Source: Pseudoalteromonas sp. P1-9 (GTDB taxonomy: Bacteria; Pseudomonadota; Gammaproteobacteria; Enterobacterales; Alteromonadaceae). Taken from it: DNA of 64,000 nt. Numbering within the stretch: position 1 is the stretch's first letter; every line of letters begins with the position of its first letter. The notes beneath the pieces were generated by a model that was not told the DNA's origin, did no database searches, and saw only the letters and a list, made by a program, of their open reading frames with translations. The stretch spans positions 1 to 64,000 of the forward strand of contig NZ_LKBD01000012.1 of the NCBI RefSeq assembly GCF_001399975.1, in the 5' to 3' direction. Positions 42,939 through 52,561 of the stretch are shown in pieces. A program made the position numbers and the translations under genes.

Positions 42939-45155
42939 ATGGCTGCTTTATCAGCAGAGCGTAGTCTTTTTTCATATCCAAAATATTGGGCCGAGTGTTA
43001 CGGTCCATCGCCTTTTTTACCAACCAGCAGAGAAGAAATGGATGCCCTTGGTTGGGATTCGTGTGACATTATCATTGTAACGGGTGATGCTTATGTTGAT
43101 CACCCAAGCTTTGGCATGGCTGTAATTGGCCGTGTGCTTGAAGCGCAAGGCTTTCGTGTCGGTATTATTTCACAGCCAGACTGGTCATCAAAAGATGCCT
43201 TTATGTCGCTCGGTAAACCAAATTTATTTTACGGTGTAACCGCCGGTAATATGGACTCTATGATCAACCGGTATACCGCAGAAAAGCGTTTACGCCATGA
43301 TGATGCGTATACGGCCGGTAATGTTGGAGGTAAACGCCCTGATCGTGCTGTAATCGTATATAGCCAGCGTTGTAAAGAAGCTTATAAAGACGTACCTGTG
43401 GTTATTGGTGGTATTGAAGCAAGCTTACGCCGTATTGCACATTTTGATTATTGGTCTGAAAAGGTGCGTCGTAGCGTTATTTTTGATGCCAAAGCAGATA
43501 TCCTCATTTACGGAAATGCAGAGAGACCGCTTGTTGAAGTAGCACATGGCATTGCTGCGGGTAAAACCATGGATGAAATGCATGACATTCGCGGTACAGC
43601 CGTTATTCGTAAAGAGCCATTACCAGGCTGGCGCGGTTCAGATTCCACTGCTATTGATAAAATTGGCAAGATAGACCCAATTCCAAACCCTTATGGTGCA
43701 GATGACGTAGGTTGTAGTAAGTCAGAATTTAAACAATCGGGTATTGAGCTGGGCGTTGAAGCTAAGCCAATAACCATTCAACCGCCGCGCTTAAAGCCGT
43801 GGGAAAAAGTGTATGTAAAACTTCCAGCTTATGAGCAGGTGAGTGTAAATAAACCTTTGTATGCACATGCGTCGCGTATTTTACACCAAGAAACCAACCC
43901 AGGTTGTGCTCGAGCGCTTTTCCAGCGCCATGGTGACCGTTCGGTTTGGGTGAACCCTCCGGCGTTTCCACTTGAAACACAAGAGATGGATGATGTATTT
44001 GGTTTACCATATCAGCGTGTTCCTCACCCAAGCTATGGTGATGAGAAAATTCCTGCTTACGATATGATTAAAACCTCGGTCAATATAATGCGAGGGTGTT
44101 TTGGTGGCTGTTCATTCTGTTCAATTACAGAACACGAAGGGCGCATTATTCAAAGCCGTTCAGAGCAATCAATTATTGACGAAATTGAACAAATTCGCGA
44201 CAAAGTACCGGGTTTTACTGGCGTCATTTCAGATCTCGGCGGCCCAACGGCAAATATGTACAAATTGCGCTGTAAAAGCAAAAAAGCAGAAAGCACTTGC
44301 CGTCGTTTATCGTGTGTTTTCCCTGATATTTGTAAGCATATGGATACTGACCAAACGCCAACGGTAAACCTGTACCGCAAAGCGCGTGACGTTGAAGGGG
44401 TGAAGAAAGTGTTAATTGCATCAGGTGTGCGTTATGACTTAGCAATTGAAGACCCAAACTATGTTAAAGAGTTAGTAACTCACCATGTGGGTGGCTACTT
44501 AAAAATTGCGCCAGAACATACCGAAAATGGTCCATTATCTAAAATGATGAAACCGGGCATGGGCACGTATGATCGCTTTAAAGAGCTTTTCGAAAAGTAC
44601 TCAAAAGAAGCGGGTAAAAAACAGTATTTAATACCGTATTTTATCTCTGCTCACCCAGGTACAACAGATTTGGACATGGTGAATATGGCATTATGGTTAA
44701 AGCGTCATGATTTCAAATTAGATCAAGTGCAAAACTTTTACCCATCGCCTATGGCAAATGCTACGACGATTTACCATACCGAGATGAATTCGCTTAAGAA
44801 TATTAAAAACAACACGGAAGTTGTCAGTGTGCCAAAAGGCGCGCGTCAGCGTCGCTTGCATAAGGCCATTTTGCGCTATCACGATCCTGCCGGTTGGCCA
44901 ATTATCCGTGAAGCGTTAAAGAAAATGGGCAAAGCCAATCTTATTGGTAATGCTCCTAACTGTTTAGTGCCTTCAGAATCAAGAGATGAGCAGCGTAAGT
45001 CTGGTCAGGGTAAAGGTGGTAGGCCTGCATTATCACGCCATACGGGGTTTGGTCAGTTTAATAAAGCAAATACAAAGCCTAAGGTGGGTGGCAATAAGTC
45101 ACGAGGTGGTAAATCTGCAAACTTTAGTAAGAGCAGAAAAAAAGCCAGCTCGTAA
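42939..45155 (+). CDS. ygiQ: YgiQ family radical SAM protein
   Basis: 738-aa radical SAM protein of unknown substrate. Iron-sulfur site in [16 protein letters not shown] (CxxxCxxC); N-terminal part has a B12-like YgiQ1 region ([25 protein letters not shown]) and the C-terminal YgiQ2 extension is basic. Full-length compared with E. coli (739). Its stop lies inside the terminator stem. Confidence 0.96.
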   Translation: MAALSAERSLFSYPKYWAECYGPSPFLPTSREEMDALGWDSCDIIIVTGDAYVDHPSFGMAVIGRVLEAQGFRVGIISQPDWSSKDAFMSLGKPNLFYGVTAGNMDSMINRYTAEKRLRHDDAYTAGNVGGKRPDRAVIVYSQRCKEAYKDVPVVIGGIEASLRRIAHFDYWSEKVRRSVIFDAKADILIYGNAERPLVEVAHGIAAGKTMDEMHDIRGTAVIRKEPLPGWRGSDSTAIDKIGKIDPIPNPYGADDVGCSKSEFKQSGIELGVEAKPITIQPPRLKPWEKVYVKLPAYEQVSVNKPLYAHASRILHQETNPGCARALFQRHGDRSVWVNPPAFPLETQEMDDVFGLPYQRVPHPSYGDEKIPAYDMIKTSVNIMRGCFGGCSFCSITEHEGRIIQSRSEQSIIDEIEQIRDKVPGFTGVISDLGGPTANMYKLRCKSKKAESTCRRLSCVFPDICKHMDTDQTPTVNLYRKARDVEGVKKVLIASGVRYDLAIEDPNYVKELVTHHVGGYLKIAPEHTENGPLSKMMKPGMGTYDRFKELFEKYSKEAGKKQYLIPYFISAHPGTTDLDMVNMALWLKRHDFKLDQVQNFYPSPMANATTIYHTEMNSLKNIKNNTEVVSVPKGARQRRLHKAILRYHDPAGWPIIREALKKMGKANLIGNAPNCLVPSESRDEQRKSGQGKGGRPALSRHTGFGQFNKANTKPKVGGNKSRGGKSANFSKSRKKASS

Positions 45156-45167
45156 GAGTTGGCTTTT
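45140..45167 (+). terminator. Terminator overlapping the ygiQ stop
   Basis: 12-base arms AAAAGCCAGCTC/GAGTTGGCTTTT (one G-U), GTAA loop. Confidence 0.75.
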
Positions 45168-45253
45168 GAATGTTACTTTACTCAATCGGAATTCCCTTCC
45201 TGAAAACAACTATACGGTTTTTAGCTTAAGCTAAACTGAATGAGTGAGCAAAA

Positions 45254-45284
45254 TAAAATGGCGAGTTATAAACTCGCCATTTTA
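45254..45284. terminator. Bidirectional terminator
   Basis: Perfect 14-base arms TAAAATGGCGAGTT/AACTCGCCATTTTA with ATA loop. It ends exactly where the repeat copy A begins (base 45284 is shared). It can stop ygiQ and the minus-strand S9 gene. Confidence 0.85.
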
Positions 45285-45444
45285 TACCAATTCACTTAAG
45301 TAGCTGATCATCCTAGTGGGCTAAATATCATGCTAACTGCGTTAGAATTTATCAATGTAAAACAACTACATAAAAAAATTCCGCCTTGTTACCATTTCAT
45401 TTATCCAGCACTATCCCTGATCACATACTTAACAGAATTGGTAT
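45284..45444 (-). repeat. MITE-like repeat, copy A (161 bp)
   Basis: Non-coding element with imperfect 27-bp terminal inverted repeats, 23 of 27 positions matching: each end reads ATACCAATTC then TTAAGTA then TGATCA, with different 2-base interruptions. Its reverse complement aligns with copy B at 20838-20994. It lies between the ygiQ terminator and the end of the minus-strand peptidase gene; no coding content. Family unnamed to me. Confidence 0.88.
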
Positions 45445-45470
45445 TAGTTTTTAGCATCAGTTGGTTGTGA

Positions 45471-48251
45471 TTACTCTTTCTCAAATGGCACGCCATTTTG
45501 CATCCATCTTGGTGCAGGCTTTCCTTTAAGGTGGTGATCAAAGTATTCCATCATACGAATCGAGAAATCCACTTGGTTGGGAAACTTCTTCAGGTGGTGT
45601 GGTTCACCTTCGTATTGTAAGAAAATTACATCTTTACCTGCACGACGAAGCGCAAGGTAGTATTGAATACCTTCCTGCCAAGGCACTGCGCCATCTTTGT
45701 CACCAAACATAATCATAATAGGTGTATTAACTTTATCGGCGAAGAATACCGGTGAGTTTTCAATATAGAGATCTAAGCCTTCAAACAAGTCTTTGCCAAT
45801 GCGGCTTTGTCCTGTTTCGTACTGGAATTGACGTGCAAGACCCGATTTTAAACGAATGCCGCTGTATGCACTGGTCATGTTTGATACTGGTGCACCCGAT
45901 ACAACCGCTTTAAACATATCTGTTTGCGTTACCATAAAGGCGCTTTGATAACCGGCCCATGAGTGACCTTGTAAACCAATTTTGTCTTTGTCAGCTACAC
46001 CGATATCAATCAGTTTTTGTGCTGCGTTAATCATGGTCTGAGTTGATGATTTACCTGGGTGCCCAATCTCAAAACGGATATCCGGTAAGAAAATAGCGTA
46101 CCCGTTTGAAGTAAACATTGGGAAGTTCGGTCTGTGGTTTAACTCCATTTTCGGGAAGTCATACATGCGTTGGCTCATATAGCGGTAGAAATAAATTACC
46201 ACAGGCACTTTATCGCCTTTTTTATAGCCAGCAGGTTTGATTAACACGCCTTGTAAATCTTCACCGTTGTAGCCTTTGTACTTTACAAGTTCTGGTTTAC
46301 TTGCCCATGCAAAATTATCTTTTTGTGGGTTCAGGTTAGTTAATTTTGTTGATGAAGAAAGCGATGTGTCACTTAACCAAAAATCAGGAAATTCATGGTA
46401 GCTCTGCCGTGTATAAATTAGTGTATCAGCATTTTTAGCTTTCTTTACTAGGTCAAAACGCGCTTCACCAGCTAAAAGTTGCTCAAGCTGGTTGTTGGCT
46501 AAATTAAGTTTAGCGACCCCTGTTTGTTTGTTATTTAGGTTAAAGCTTGAAAGCAATAACGTATCGTTTAAATCAAAAGATAGTTTGTTTTTATCTAAGT
46601 TTTTAACGCGATAACGTGTTTCGCTTTTATAACCATGAGTTAAACGCGCGCCTTGCTGCGTGTTTACATCAAATGCCCAAATGTCATATTTGTCATAGAC
46701 ATAAAGGGTACTGTTATCGCTGCTCCAGCCTGCAAAACCATAGCCAGGTTGTTCACTTGGATAATCATGTTGGTCGTCACCAAACGTTGCACGAATGCCT
46801 TTGGTTATCGCATTAAGCTTGGCGTCTTTGAGTGATTTAAGCTGAACTTGGCCTTTATCGAAGTAAGCAGCAAATTGACCATTAGGTGAAAGCGTCGGAC
46901 GTGCGCGGGTATTTTCGTTAATTTTAACGCTGTTGCCGGTTTTAGTATCTACTGCATAGTAATCCGCAAAGAAACCGTCATACATAATTTTGTGAAGATG
47001 CGGTTTATTACTGTATCCAAGTAAAAATTGCTTTTCTGTATGCAGGCTTACATCCCTTACAATCTCAGTTTCGAGCTGTACGGCTTTATCGCTGTTTAAA
47101 TGAAATACCGCTTGGTAATGGCGATTTTTATTCTTTTCATTCCATTGCTTAATTTCACGCGGCTTTATTTCGGCATCTTTGTGGTGCCATACTTTTAAAC
47201 CTTTTTGGTCACGAATTACATCGTAATCATAAAGGTCGTTTTGCGCTTTGTATTTTTTCTTTTCAATTTTGGCCGAAAGCATTGGGCGCGTCTCAAAATA
47301 AAGGCGCTCGCCAGTTTCAGACCATTTTAATTTAGCCGTTTTACCGATAAACCAATTCTCGATAGGCGTTTCGATTTGTTTTAACTGGTTGTTTTCACTG
47401 TGCCATAAGTAAAGTGAATGTTCACGACGACGCTTATCATCATTAACGTAATTACCTACCGAAAGCGCTAGAACATCATTGGTTGGATGCCATGCGAGTT
47501 TGTTAGCTACAACGCCAGGCTCAGTAAATAAGCTGCTCATTTCAAAATTTGGCAGAGCGATTTGGCTAATGGCGTTTTTATCGCCTTCTTTGCTTACTTG
47601 GCTCACAACAAGTTGCGTGCTACTTGGTGCAATGGCGTAAGTAAGCACGTTTTCAATTGAATGCGTTTTATCGTTTGTTAAGTTCACAATGTTAAGAGTG
47701 TAAACTTTATCTTTTTTATCCGCTTTTAATTTCGCGTCTTTATCGTCTTTGCTTTTTGAATTTTTATCTTCTTTTTTATCGTTTTTGGCTTCATCTTTTT
47801 TCTTAACTTCGGTGCGATAAGCCAGCCAGTTACCATCATTTGAAATAACGAAATCTTCAACACGTTCAAAGGTGATAACCTTGCCTGTTTCGCTATTTAC
47901 TAACGATAAATCATTTTTGAGCTTTTTCTTTTTATCTTTTGATGCACTTTCACTGGCAAGTAAGTCTGGTTTAACAGTAAATGCGACCCATTTCTCATTT
48001 TTATTAATCACTGGAGATGTGCCGCGTTCGACGGTTGCGAGCAGTGCCTTGTTGTTAAGCGTATAAACCTGTCCTTCGCTGTTACCACGATAAGGGCTTG
48101 CGCTAAACGCGAGTAAATTCCCTTGCTCTGAAAGTTGGGTTGATTTTGCGTATTTAAAATCAAATACGTCTTTAAATTGAAGAGGTTCGCTGGCGTTTAA
48201 TGCAAAACTGGTTGCTAACGCTAAGCTTGAAAGTGTAAACGCGAGTTTCAT
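45471..48251 (-). CDS. Exported S9-family peptidase, 926 aa
   Basis: Signal peptide (ending ALNAS near 20), then a propeller region with a Lys/Asp-rich insert near residues 150-185 (KKKDEAKNDKKED...), and a C-terminal alpha/beta hydrolase domain with nucleophile Ser764 in GHSWAGYQ, Asp in FGDKDGAVPW and His in GEPHHLKKFPN. Resembles periplasmic dipeptidyl/acylaminoacyl peptidases. The elbow lacks the second Gly of GxSxGG, as in some members. Longer than the typical 650-800 aa. Single gene. Confidence 0.93.
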   Translation of the reverse strand: MKLAFTLSSLALATSFALNASEPLQFKDVFDFKYAKSTQLSEQGNLLAFSASPYRGNSEGQVYTLNNKALLATVERGTSPVINKNEKWVAFTVKPDLLASESASKDKKKKLKNDLSLVNSETGKVITFERVEDFVISNDGNWLAYRTEVKKKDEAKNDKKEDKNSKSKDDKDAKLKADKKDKVYTLNIVNLTNDKTHSIENVLTYAIAPSSTQLVVSQVSKEGDKNAISQIALPNFEMSSLFTEPGVVANKLAWHPTNDVLALSVGNYVNDDKRRREHSLYLWHSENNQLKQIETPIENWFIGKTAKLKWSETGERLYFETRPMLSAKIEKKKYKAQNDLYDYDVIRDQKGLKVWHHKDAEIKPREIKQWNEKNKNRHYQAVFHLNSDKAVQLETEIVRDVSLHTEKQFLLGYSNKPHLHKIMYDGFFADYYAVDTKTGNSVKINENTRARPTLSPNGQFAAYFDKGQVQLKSLKDAKLNAITKGIRATFGDDQHDYPSEQPGYGFAGWSSDNSTLYVYDKYDIWAFDVNTQQGARLTHGYKSETRYRVKNLDKNKLSFDLNDTLLLSSFNLNNKQTGVAKLNLANNQLEQLLAGEARFDLVKKAKNADTLIYTRQSYHEFPDFWLSDTSLSSSTKLTNLNPQKDNFAWASKPELVKYKGYNGEDLQGVLIKPAGYKKGDKVPVVIYFYRYMSQRMYDFPKMELNHRPNFPMFTSNGYAIFLPDIRFEIGHPGKSSTQTMINAAQKLIDIGVADKDKIGLQGHSWAGYQSAFMVTQTDMFKAVVSGAPVSNMTSAYSGIRLKSGLARQFQYETGQSRIGKDLFEGLDLYIENSPVFFADKVNTPIMIMFGDKDGAVPWQEGIQYYLALRRAGKDVIFLQYEGEPHHLKKFPNQVDFSIRMMEYFDHHLKGKPAPRWMQNGVPFEKE

Positions 48252-48336
48252 TAATGATTACCTAGTGCTAATTGTTAGCTCTAGTGTAAACAGAAACCAA
48301 AAAGAAGAAAGGGAATGCGATAAGTCGCAAAATAGT

Positions 48337-48365
48337 GCGTTGAAGTAAAACGTTTACTTCAACGC
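48337..48365 (-). terminator. Hairpin after slmA
   Basis: Perfect 13-base arms GCGTTGAAGTAAA/TTTACTTCAACGC, 3-base loop, just past the slmA stop on the minus strand. The T tail is short. Confidence 0.75.
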
Positions 48366-48372
48366 GAGGGTA

Positions 48373-48960
48373 TTAGTGCCAAGCTAAGGTGAAAAGTGAC
48401 CACTGCGCGTCAAATTGCGCGGTTGGTTTTGCTTTAAAATCAGAACGCACAAATTGGTTCATTTTACCTTCAACGTAAGCAAGCAAAAGGTTAGCAAGTT
48501 GCTCTTCTGCAAGGGTAAACGTTTTACCTTCGCGTAATTTGCGTTCGCGTAACACTTGTTTAAGTTGTGTTTCTAGCTTTTCAAATAAGCCTTGAATACG
48601 CTCGCGTAACCGTTCTTGCTCACCTTGCAGTGCATCACCAGTAAGAATACGTGTAATACCAGGGTTTTTTTCAGCAAAACTGAGAAGTAGCAATAAAATA
48701 TTGTGAATACGGCTATGGGTGTCTTTTTCTTTTTCTAAGATAATATTGATATTTGAAAGCAGCGCGTTTTCAATGAATTCGATTAATCCTTCAAACATAC
48801 GTGCTTTGCTTGGGAAGTGGCGGTATAGCGCCGCTTCAGAAACACCTACCTCAGATGCTAGTTTTGCCGTGGTGATGCGTTGTCCCGGACTGGTTTCAAG
48901 CATTTGCGCAAGTGCTTGTAAAATTTCTTCCTTGCGATTACTACGTTTTGTGGCAGGCAT
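48373..48960 (-). CDS. slmA: Nucleoid occlusion factor SlmA
   Basis: 195-aa TetR-family DNA-binding protein that blocks FtsZ assembly over the nucleoid. N-terminal [17 protein letters not shown] and the helix-turn-helix [32 protein letters not shown] are the SlmA signature; length equals that of E. coli SlmA within 3 residues. slmA next to coaBC (dfp) is the conserved gammaproteobacterial arrangement. Confidence 0.97.
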   Translation of the reverse strand: MPATKRSNRKEEILQALAQMLETSPGQRITTAKLASEVGVSEAALYRHFPSKARMFEGLIEFIENALLSNINIILEKEKDTHSRIHNILLLLLSFAEKNPGITRILTGDALQGEQERLRERIQGLFEKLETQLKQVLRERKLREGKTFTLAEEQLANLLLAYVEGKMNQFVRSDFKAKPTAQFDAQWSLFTLAWH

Positions 48961-49042
48961 TTTTATCCCTTACTTCTTATCATTATTATCAACCTCAAGA
49001 GCCGTTTATCTTAATTACTTCTGATTTTAGATGCCAGCTTTT

Positions 49043-50236
49043 TTACTTTTTTGCCGCCAGTTTTGATGCGATTTCTTTTAATATTAAATGGCTAATTTGC
49101 TGTTTTGATTGCAGCGATAAATGGCGTTCGCCCTCCGGCCAAAAGAGTGTCATCGCGTTGTTTTCACTATTAAAACCAATGCTAGAATCAGACACATCGT
49201 TGGCACAAATCATGTCGAGATTTTTATTTTTTAGTTTGCCTTTAGCGTAGTTAGCAACATCATTTGTTTCGGCGGCAAAACCGACTGTAAACGGGCGGTT
49301 TTCTTCAAGCGCTGCAACTGACGCGATAATGTCAGGGTTTTTGCTGAGCTCAATAGTCATGGTATCGGCCTGTTTTTTAATTTTATTATTTGCAGTTGTC
49401 GTTGCCTTGTAATCGGCAACTGCAGCACAGCCTATAAATACATCTGAATTAACAGCTAACTCCATGGCAGCATCATGCATCTGTTGTGCACTTCCAACAT
49501 CAAAACGATTAACTTCACTTGGTGTGGTTAAATTAACAGGACCACTAATTAGGTTTACCTTGGCCCCCATCGCTTTTGCTGCACGCGCCAGTGAAAAGCC
49601 CATTTTTCCTGAACTGTGATTTGAGATAAAACGCACAGGATCAAGCGCTTCACGGGTAGGGCCGGCTGTGATAGTCACCGTTTTACCTGCAAGCAGTAGT
49701 GTATCTTCACGCATTAAACACAATTCAACTAGGTCATTTGGCTCAAGCATTCGGCCTTTACCTACATCGCCACAAGCTTGTTCGCCGCTGGCAGGTCCCC
49801 AAATAGAGACACCATATTCACTAAGTTTTTGTAGGTTTTGTTGTGTTGCAGGATGTGCGTACATTTGCTGATTCATTGCCGGTGCAATCGCGACTTTAGC
49901 TGGTGTTGCCAGTACTAAGGTGGTTAAAAGATCGTCGGCCATACCATGCGCCATTTTGGCGATGGTGTTAGCACTGGCTGGTGCAATTAAAATAAGGTCA
50001 GCCCATTTAGCAAATTCAATGTGACCCATCGCCGCTTCTGCTGCAGGGTCAAGTAAAGATGTCGAAACTGGGTTGCCGGATACTGCTTGCATGGTGAGTG
50101 GGGTAATAAACTGTTGTGCAGAGTCAGTCATTACTACCTTAACTTGTGCACCGTTTTCGGTTAAACGTCTTGTTAATTCGGCACATTTATAAGCAGCAAT
50201 ACCGCCCGTAATTCCCAATACAATTTTCTTCGACAT
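49043..50236 (-). CDS. coaBC: Bifunctional phosphopantothenoylcysteine decarboxylase/synthetase
   Basis: 397-aa CoA biosynthesis enzyme. CoaC half: [46 protein letters not shown] and catalytic Cys in [13 protein letters not shown]; CoaB half: [22 protein letters not shown] and a nucleotide-dependent synthetase domain. The frame can start 15 bases earlier at ATG 50251; neither start has a good SD, so the first residues are uncertain. Divergent from radC, as in E. coli. Confidence 0.96.
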   Translation of the reverse strand: MSKKIVLGITGGIAAYKCAELTRRLTENGAQVKVVMTDSAQQFITPLTMQAVSGNPVSTSLLDPAAEAAMGHIEFAKWADLILIAPASANTIAKMAHGMADDLLTTLVLATPAKVAIAPAMNQQMYAHPATQQNLQKLSEYGVSIWGPASGEQACGDVGKGRMLEPNDLVELCLMREDTLLLAGKTVTITAGPTREALDPVRFISNHSSGKMGFSLARAAKAMGAKVNLISGPVNLTTPSEVNRFDVGSAQQMHDAAMELAVNSDVFIGCAAVADYKATTTANNKIKKQADTMTIELSKNPDIIASVAALEENRPFTVGFAAETNDVANYAKGKLKNKNLDMICANDVSDSSIGFNSENNAMTLFWPEGERHLSLQSKQQISHLILKEIASKLAAKK

Positions 50237-50345
50237 AATATTTAATGACATGTTTTAAATTAGCTAAACCATACCATTTTCCATAATTTTTGGCGAGGCT
50301 GGCTATACTAATAAAATGATTTCAAACGTTAACATGGACCGTTAA

Positions 50346-51020
50346 ATGCAAATAAATCAAATGCCCATTGAGGCAAGACCAAGAGAAAAGTTATTAAGTA
50401 AAGGCGCTACTAGTTTAACCGACGCCGAGCTGCTGGCGATTTTCTTACGTACTGGCATTAAAGGGCTGAACGCCATTGAGTTAGCCGATATGTTACTTAA
50501 ACAACAAGGCTCACTTGGTCAGCTCTTTTCATTGGAATGTGATTCATTCTGCCAACAATTAGGGCTGGGGCCCGCAAAATATGTACAGTTGCAAGCTGTG
50601 CTTGAATTAAGTAAGCGTTTTTTTGCTGAGCAACTTCAGCGAGAAGCTGTATTTGATTCGCCTTATTCGGTAATTAACTATTTAAAATGCGAATTACAAA
50701 AAGAGCACAAAGAATTTTTTTACTTGCTGCTGCTTGATAGCCAAAACCGGCTTATTAAATCGGTTAATCTGTTTCAAGGTACTATTAATGCAGCTTCTGT
50801 CTACCCAAGAGAGGTCGTTACCACAGTGCTTAAATACAATGCGGCAAATGTGATTTTGGCACATAACCACCCAAGTGGTATTGCTGAGCCCTCCGAGGCG
50901 GATAAATTAATTACAAAGCGACTTTCAGATGCGCTTGGTTTGATTGATGTGAGTATTTTAGATCACATTATAATTGCTGCCGGTAATACTCATTCGTTTG
51001 CCGAGCATGGGCAAATTTGA
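50346..51020 (+). CDS. radC: RadC/YsxA JAMM-domain protein
   Basis: 224-aa protein: N-terminal helix-hairpin-helix region (RPREKLLSKGATSLTDAELLAI) and C-terminal JAMM metal site AHNHPSG with Asp further on (SEADK). Named for DNA repair, but real activity is unsettled. Adjacent divergent coaBC. Confidence 0.95.
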   Translation: MQINQMPIEARPREKLLSKGATSLTDAELLAIFLRTGIKGLNAIELADMLLKQQGSLGQLFSLECDSFCQQLGLGPAKYVQLQAVLELSKRFFAEQLQREAVFDSPYSVINYLKCELQKEHKEFFYLLLLDSQNRLIKSVNLFQGTINAASVYPREVVTTVLKYNAANVILAHNHPSGIAEPSEADKLITKRLSDALGLIDVSILDHIIIAAGNTHSFAEHGQI

Positions 51021-51084
51021 AGGGAAAAAAGAGAGTTATTAATGCTTTTTTGTAAATAGCTGTTTTTACAGTTATTAATATTAT

Positions 51085-51099
51085 TGAAAATTATTCTCA
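51085..51099. promoter_or_regulatory. Candidate Fur box upstream of bfd
   Basis: TGAAAATTATTCTCA matches the 7-1-7 Fur consensus TGATAAT-N-ATTATCA at 12 of 14 positions, and the two mismatches are symmetric. It lies 50 bases before bfd, a gene repressed by Fur in related bacteria. Confidence 0.7.
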
Positions 51100-51148
51100 A
51101 TAGCATTAAAATTTGTGGTGTAATTAACTTTGAAAGCACTCACTTATT

Positions 51149-51364
51149 ATGTACGTTTGTATTTGTCATGCAGTTACTGAAAAACAGATTAAACAGGCCG
51201 TAACCGATGGTATGGATTCTATCCGTGATGTGCGTGGCTGTTTAGGTGTAGGTAGTCAATGTGGTAAATGTGTATGTCATGCAAAAGATGTCATCACACA
51301 ATCACAGCAAGAATTAGCTATTAAAGTAAGTGTTGATTACACCAGCTGCCAAAAAGTAGCTTGA
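51149..51364 (+). CDS. bfd: Bacterioferritin-associated ferredoxin
   Basis: 71-aa [2Fe-2S] protein that donates electrons to release iron from bacterioferritin. Ligands Cys4, Cys6, Cys38 and Cys41 are at the same numbers as in E. coli Bfd (CIC... and GSQCGKC). No bacterioferritin gene is nearby; ferritin FtnA lies at 21 kb. Terminator follows. Confidence 0.96.
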   Translation: MYVCICHAVTEKQIKQAVTDGMDSIRDVRGCLGVGSQCGKCVCHAKDVITQSQQELAIKVSVDYTSCQKVA

Positions 51365-51390
51365 TTCAAAATATGAGATTTCTAAATTAA

Positions 51391-51415
51391 AAAAACCGCG
51401 TAAATCGCGGTTTTT
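51391..51415. terminator. Bidirectional terminator
   Basis: AAAAACCGCG/CGCGGTTTTT stem with 5-base loop between convergent bfd and fbp. Confidence 0.92.
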
Positions 51416-51436
51416 ATTACTCAAAATAAAGAGTGC

Positions 51437-52405
51437 TTACTTGTGATAATCCAAGCAAATCTCCACTTCATTTTTTGAACCCATAGTAACAGCAACGCGC
51501 TGGTGAATTTCTTGCGGTTCAATATCTAAAATACGATCAAGGCCAGCATACGCAACACCGCCTGCTTGCTCTACTAGCATTGCCATTGGGTTTGCCTCAT
51601 AAAGTAAGCGCAGCTTGAATGGCTTTTCTGGATTTTTCGTGTCTTCAGGGTAAGTAAATAAACCGCCGCGACATAATAAACGATGCACATCACCTACCAT
51701 GCAGGCAATCCAACGCATATTGAAGTTTTTCTTGCGTGGGCCTTCTTCGCCTGCAAGGCAATCAGCAATATAGTTTTGCATTGGTGTTAGCCAATGGCGT
51801 TGATTTGATGCATTAATTGCGAATTCTTTAGTATCTTCAGGAATAGCTACTTTATCTTCAGTAAGTAAGAAACTGCCGTGCGTTCTATCTAATGTGAATA
51901 AACGCGTACCTTTACCAATGGTGAGCGCCAACATAGTTGAAGGGCCGTAGAGTACATAACCTGCAGCCACTTGGTGCTTGCCCGCTTGCATGAAAATGCT
52001 TTGATCATCAGCAGCTTTGTCTTTTGGCGCTTTCATAATTGAGAAGATAGTGCCAACTAACGAGTTAATATCGGTATTTGAAGAACCATCAAGTGGGTCA
52101 AATGCAACTATATACTCAGCATCTGGGTTGCCAGCAACAGTATAATCTTCTTCTTCAGATGCAATGGCTTTTACATAGCCAGATTCAAGTAGAATATCTT
52201 TAAGTAATTGGTTCGATAAAACATCAAGCTTCTTTTGTGTTTCACCTTGAATGTTTTCGTCTAAGGTTGAACCTAAAACACCTGATAATTCACCTTGGCT
52301 TACGCGGAATGAAATTTCTTTACAAGCAGCAAGAATCGTTCTGATCAATGATAAAAGATCACGAGGACAGCCGTCTTCGATCAATACTGGTGGAAGTCTA
52401 CGCAT
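51437..52405 (-). CDS. fbp: Fructose-1,6-bisphosphatase class 1
   Basis: 322-aa gluconeogenic phosphatase. Metal-binding EEEDY and [13 protein letters not shown] motifs, and the substrate-binding region near [14 protein letters not shown]. Length close to E. coli Fbp (332). Single gene, divergent from the metalloprotease gene. Confidence 0.96.
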   Translation of the reverse strand: MRRLPPVLIEDGCPRDLLSLIRTILAACKEISFRVSQGELSGVLGSTLDENIQGETQKKLDVLSNQLLKDILLESGYVKAIASEEEDYTVAGNPDAEYIVAFDPLDGSSNTDINSLVGTIFSIMKAPKDKAADDQSIFMQAGKHQVAAGYVLYGPSTMLALTIGKGTRLFTLDRTHGSFLLTEDKVAIPEDTKEFAINASNQRHWLTPMQNYIADCLAGEEGPRKKNFNMRWIACMVGDVHRLLCRGGLFTYPEDTKNPEKPFKLRLLYEANPMAMLVEQAGGVAYAGLDRILDIEPQEIHQRVAVTMGSKNEVEICLDYHK

Positions 52406-52561
52406 TTTATATTCCTGACTAATAGCTTATTGCCACATAAAGTGAGAGGGTGGCAACAGGCAACCTTTCGGCAGCGCTCAGTTAAATTTGTATACAATTG
52501 TGCATTAGCTTGTGTATGATTTAAGCACCATGCACCATTGATAATGAAATAACAAAGAAAG

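Noticed and set aside
45254..45284. GCGAGTT palindrome as part of the repeat element
   Set aside because: Copy B has no such hairpin at its border; the inverted repeats begin at ATACC, so it is an independent terminator.
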